A DNA stretch of 7,169 nt, taken from contig JBFXDI010000179.1 of the NCBI GenBank assembly GCA_050181295.1, positions 1 to 7,169 on the forward strand, given 5' to 3'. Shown in pieces: positions 5,710 through 7,169 of the stretch. The translations under genes and the position numbers were made by a program. Each line of letters starts with the position of its first letter. Position 1 is the first letter of the stretch. The notes below the pieces were generated by a model that was not told where the DNA came from, ran no database searches, and saw nothing but the letters and a program-made list of their open reading frames with translations. This DNA comes from JBFXDI01 sp050181295 (GTDB lineage Bacteria > Pseudomonadota > Alphaproteobacteria > Rhizobiales > Aestuariivirgaceae).

Positions 5710-7169
5710 CTACCGTTCGCCGGCCTCGAGGGAGAGGAGCGCGGCGTTGCCGCCCGAGGCCGTGGTGTCGGTTGAGACCACGCGCTCGGTCGCGAAGCGG
5801 TGGAGGTAGTGCGGGCCGCCGGCCTTGGGGCCCGTGCCCGACAGGCCCTCGCCGCCGAAGGGCTGCGCTCCGACCACCGCGCCGATCTGGTTGCGGTTGA
5901 CATAGAGGTTGCCGACCCGCACGCGGCGGCGCACCTCCTCGGCCGTCCGCTCGATGCGGGTATGGACTCCGAGAGTGAGGCCGTAACCCGTCGCGTTCAC
6001 GGCATCGCAGACTTCCGCCAGACGGTCCGCCTTGAAGCGGACGACATGCAGGATCGGCCCGAAGACCTCGCGCTTCAGGACCGAGATCTTTCCGACCTCG
6101 TAGGCGGCAGGCGAGACGAAGGTGCCGTTGCGGGTGTCGGGGCCTAGCCCCAGGTCGATCAGGACCGAGGCTTCGGCCCGCATGCGCGCCTTGTGCGCCT
6201 CCAGCATCTTCCGCGCGTCCTCGTCGATCACGGGGCCGACGTCGGTGCGGTAGTCGATCGGGTCGCCGACCTTCAGCTCCTCCATGGCGCCCTTGAGCAT
6301 GGGGAGCATGCGGCCGGCAATATCCTCCTGCACGAAGAGCACGCGCGCGGCCGAGCAGCGCTGGCCGGCGCTGTCGAAGGCGGAGGCCACTACATCGCGC
6401 ACCGCCTGCTCCGGGAGCGCGGAGGAATCGACGATCATGGCGTTCATGCCGCCCGTCTCGGCGATGAGGGGGATGATGGCACCGTCCCGGCCTGCAAGGC
6501 TTCGGGCGATGATGGAGGCGGTGTCGTTGGAGCCCGTGAAGGCGACGCCCTTGACGCGCGGATCGGCGAGAAGCGTTTTCCCGATGCGCGCGCCATCGCC
6601 CGGCAGGAAGGCGACCACGTCGTCCGGCACGCCGGCCTGATGCAAGAGTTTCACGGCCTCAAAGGCGACGAGCGGCGTCTGCTCAGCGGGCTTGGCGACG
6701 ACCGCGTTGCCGGCGGCGAGCGCGGCCGCCACCTGGCCCGTGAAGATGGCGAGCGGAAAGTTCCAGGGCGCGATGCAGGCGAAGATGCCGCGGCCGGCGA
6801 GCGACAGCTCGTTGCGCTCGCCCGTCGGGCCCGGCAAGCGCTTCGGACCTGAAAAATCCTCCCGCGCGCGGGCAGCGTAGTAGCGCAGGAAGTCCACCGC
6901 CTCGCGAAGGTCGGCCTGCGCGTTGTCGAGCGACTTGCCGGCCTCCCGCACCAAAAGCGCCATGAGGCGGGCGGTGTTCTCCTCGTAGAGGTCGGCCGCG
7001 CGCTCCAGCGCATCGGCGCGGGCCTCGCCGCCCGCATCGTCCCAGCCGGGGAAGCCGCGCTCCAAGACCTCGAGTGCGCCGCGGACCGCCGCATCGTCGG
7101 CCTCGACCACCTGCCCCACCTTGATGCTCCGGTCGTGGGGAGAGGTCACGTCCTGCGCGGCGCCTGAGG
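5710..7169 (-). CDS. putA: PutA, C-terminal part: L-glutamate gamma-semialdehyde (P5C) dehydrogenase domain, 5'-truncated by window edge
   Basis: The visible frame codes for the aldehyde dehydrogenase half of bifunctional PutA, which converts proline to glutamate through P5C. The frame is open to the right edge (codons before the GTG at 7149 read SGAAQD), so the proline dehydrogenase domain and the true start lie outside. Numbering from that GTG: APWNFP with Asn130, Lys153 in VAKPAEQTP, FTGSNDTA (204-211) for NAD+ binding, general base Glu231 in ETGG, nucleophile Cys265 in GQRCSAARV, and E361-V-F-G-P. The segment NRNQIGAVVGAQPFGGEGLSGTGPKAGGP (418-446) is characteristic of glutamate-semialdehyde dehydrogenases rather than other aldehyde dehydrogenases. 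The end, ATERVVSTDTTASGGNAALLSL, is the usual C-terminus of short PutA proteins that lack the extra C-terminal domain. A free-standing P5C dehydrogenase is possible but less likely given the open frame and C-terminus. Confidence 0.9.
   Translation of the reverse strand, partial: SGAAQDVTSPHDRSIKVGQVVEADDAAVRGALEVLERGFPGWDDAGGEARADALERAADLYEENTARLMALLVREAGKSLDNAQADLREAVDFLRYYAARAREDFSGPKRLPGPTGERNELSLAGRGIFACIAPWNFPLAIFTGQVAAALAAGNAVVAKPAEQTPLVAFEAVKLLHQAGVPDDVVAFLPGDGARIGKTLLADPRVKGVAFTGSNDTASIIARSLAGRDGAIIPLIAETGGMNAMIVDSSALPEQAVRDVVASAFDSAGQRCSAARVLFVQEDIAGRMLPMLKGAMEELKVGDPIDYRTDVGPVIDEDARKMLEAHKARMRAEASVLIDLGLGPDTRNGTFVSPAAYEVGKISVLKREVFGPILHVVRFKADRLAEVCDAVNATGYGLTLGVHTRIERTAEEVRRRVRVGNLYVNRNQIGAVVGAQPFGGEGLSGTGPKAGGPHYLHRFATERVVSTDTTASGGNAALLSLEAGER

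Noticed and set aside
6193..6852. A 219-codon plus-strand frame opposite putA
   Set aside because: Composition (His, Gly, Asp, Arg rich) is that of the complement of an aldehyde dehydrogenase gene; no domain recognised.
7147..7149. GTG at 7149 as the start of a stand-alone aldehyde dehydrogenase
   Set aside because: The frame is open further upstream to the edge, the preceding residues fit a linker, and the C-terminus is of PutA type.

Overview
The window looks like chromosome of a high-GC alphaproteobacterium, most likely of the order Hyphomicrobiales (Rhizobiales). The signs are GC-rich coding with strong third-position bias, a CGTCATTGCCGGG-type intergenic palindrome typical of that order, and gene families common there (FadJ-like beta-oxidation protein, PutA, DUF2231 plus sorbosone-dehydrogenase-like lipoprotein). 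The genus cannot be fixed from the sequence alone.

Layout, left to right. (1) 2-1186 (+): the 3' part of a multifunctional fatty-acid oxidation gene. The 3-hydroxyacyl-CoA dehydrogenase part is intact; the enoyl-CoA hydratase part should lie off the left edge. (2) 1187-1541: a 355-bp non-coding stretch with a large compound palindrome (1202-1286), a second hairpin repeat (1335-1377) and a possible EcfG-type stress promoter (1484-1508). (3) 1542-2000 and 1997-3337 (+): a two-gene operon with an ATGA overlap, coding for a four-helix DUF2231 membrane protein and a lipoprotein of the PQQ-type soluble glucose/sorbosone dehydrogenase fold. (4) 3370-4419 (-): a SAM-dependent methyltransferase of the Rv2258c type with an N-terminal winged helix, converging on the operon. 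(5) 4420-4579: a 160-bp gap full of short dyads sharing the half-site TGTCCCGC. (6) 4580-5638 (-): an alpha/beta-hydrolase fused to a C-terminal LuxR-type DNA-binding domain. (7) 5710-7169 (-): the C-terminal half of PutA, with an intact glutamate-semialdehyde dehydrogenase domain, running off the right edge.

How they may work together. The two edge genes are ordinary catabolism (fatty acids, proline). The central operon looks like an envelope sugar/aldehyde oxidation module: the lipoprotein carries the beta-propeller enzyme and the DUF2231 protein may be its membrane partner. The most unusual part is the hydrolase-LuxR gene beside the methyltransferase gene, with clustered dyads between them. 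This suggests a small regulatory unit in which a catalytic or ligand-binding hydrolase domain controls a DNA-binding domain acting on the methyltransferase promoter. That link is inference. No RNA genes, CRISPR arrays or intact mobile elements were found.
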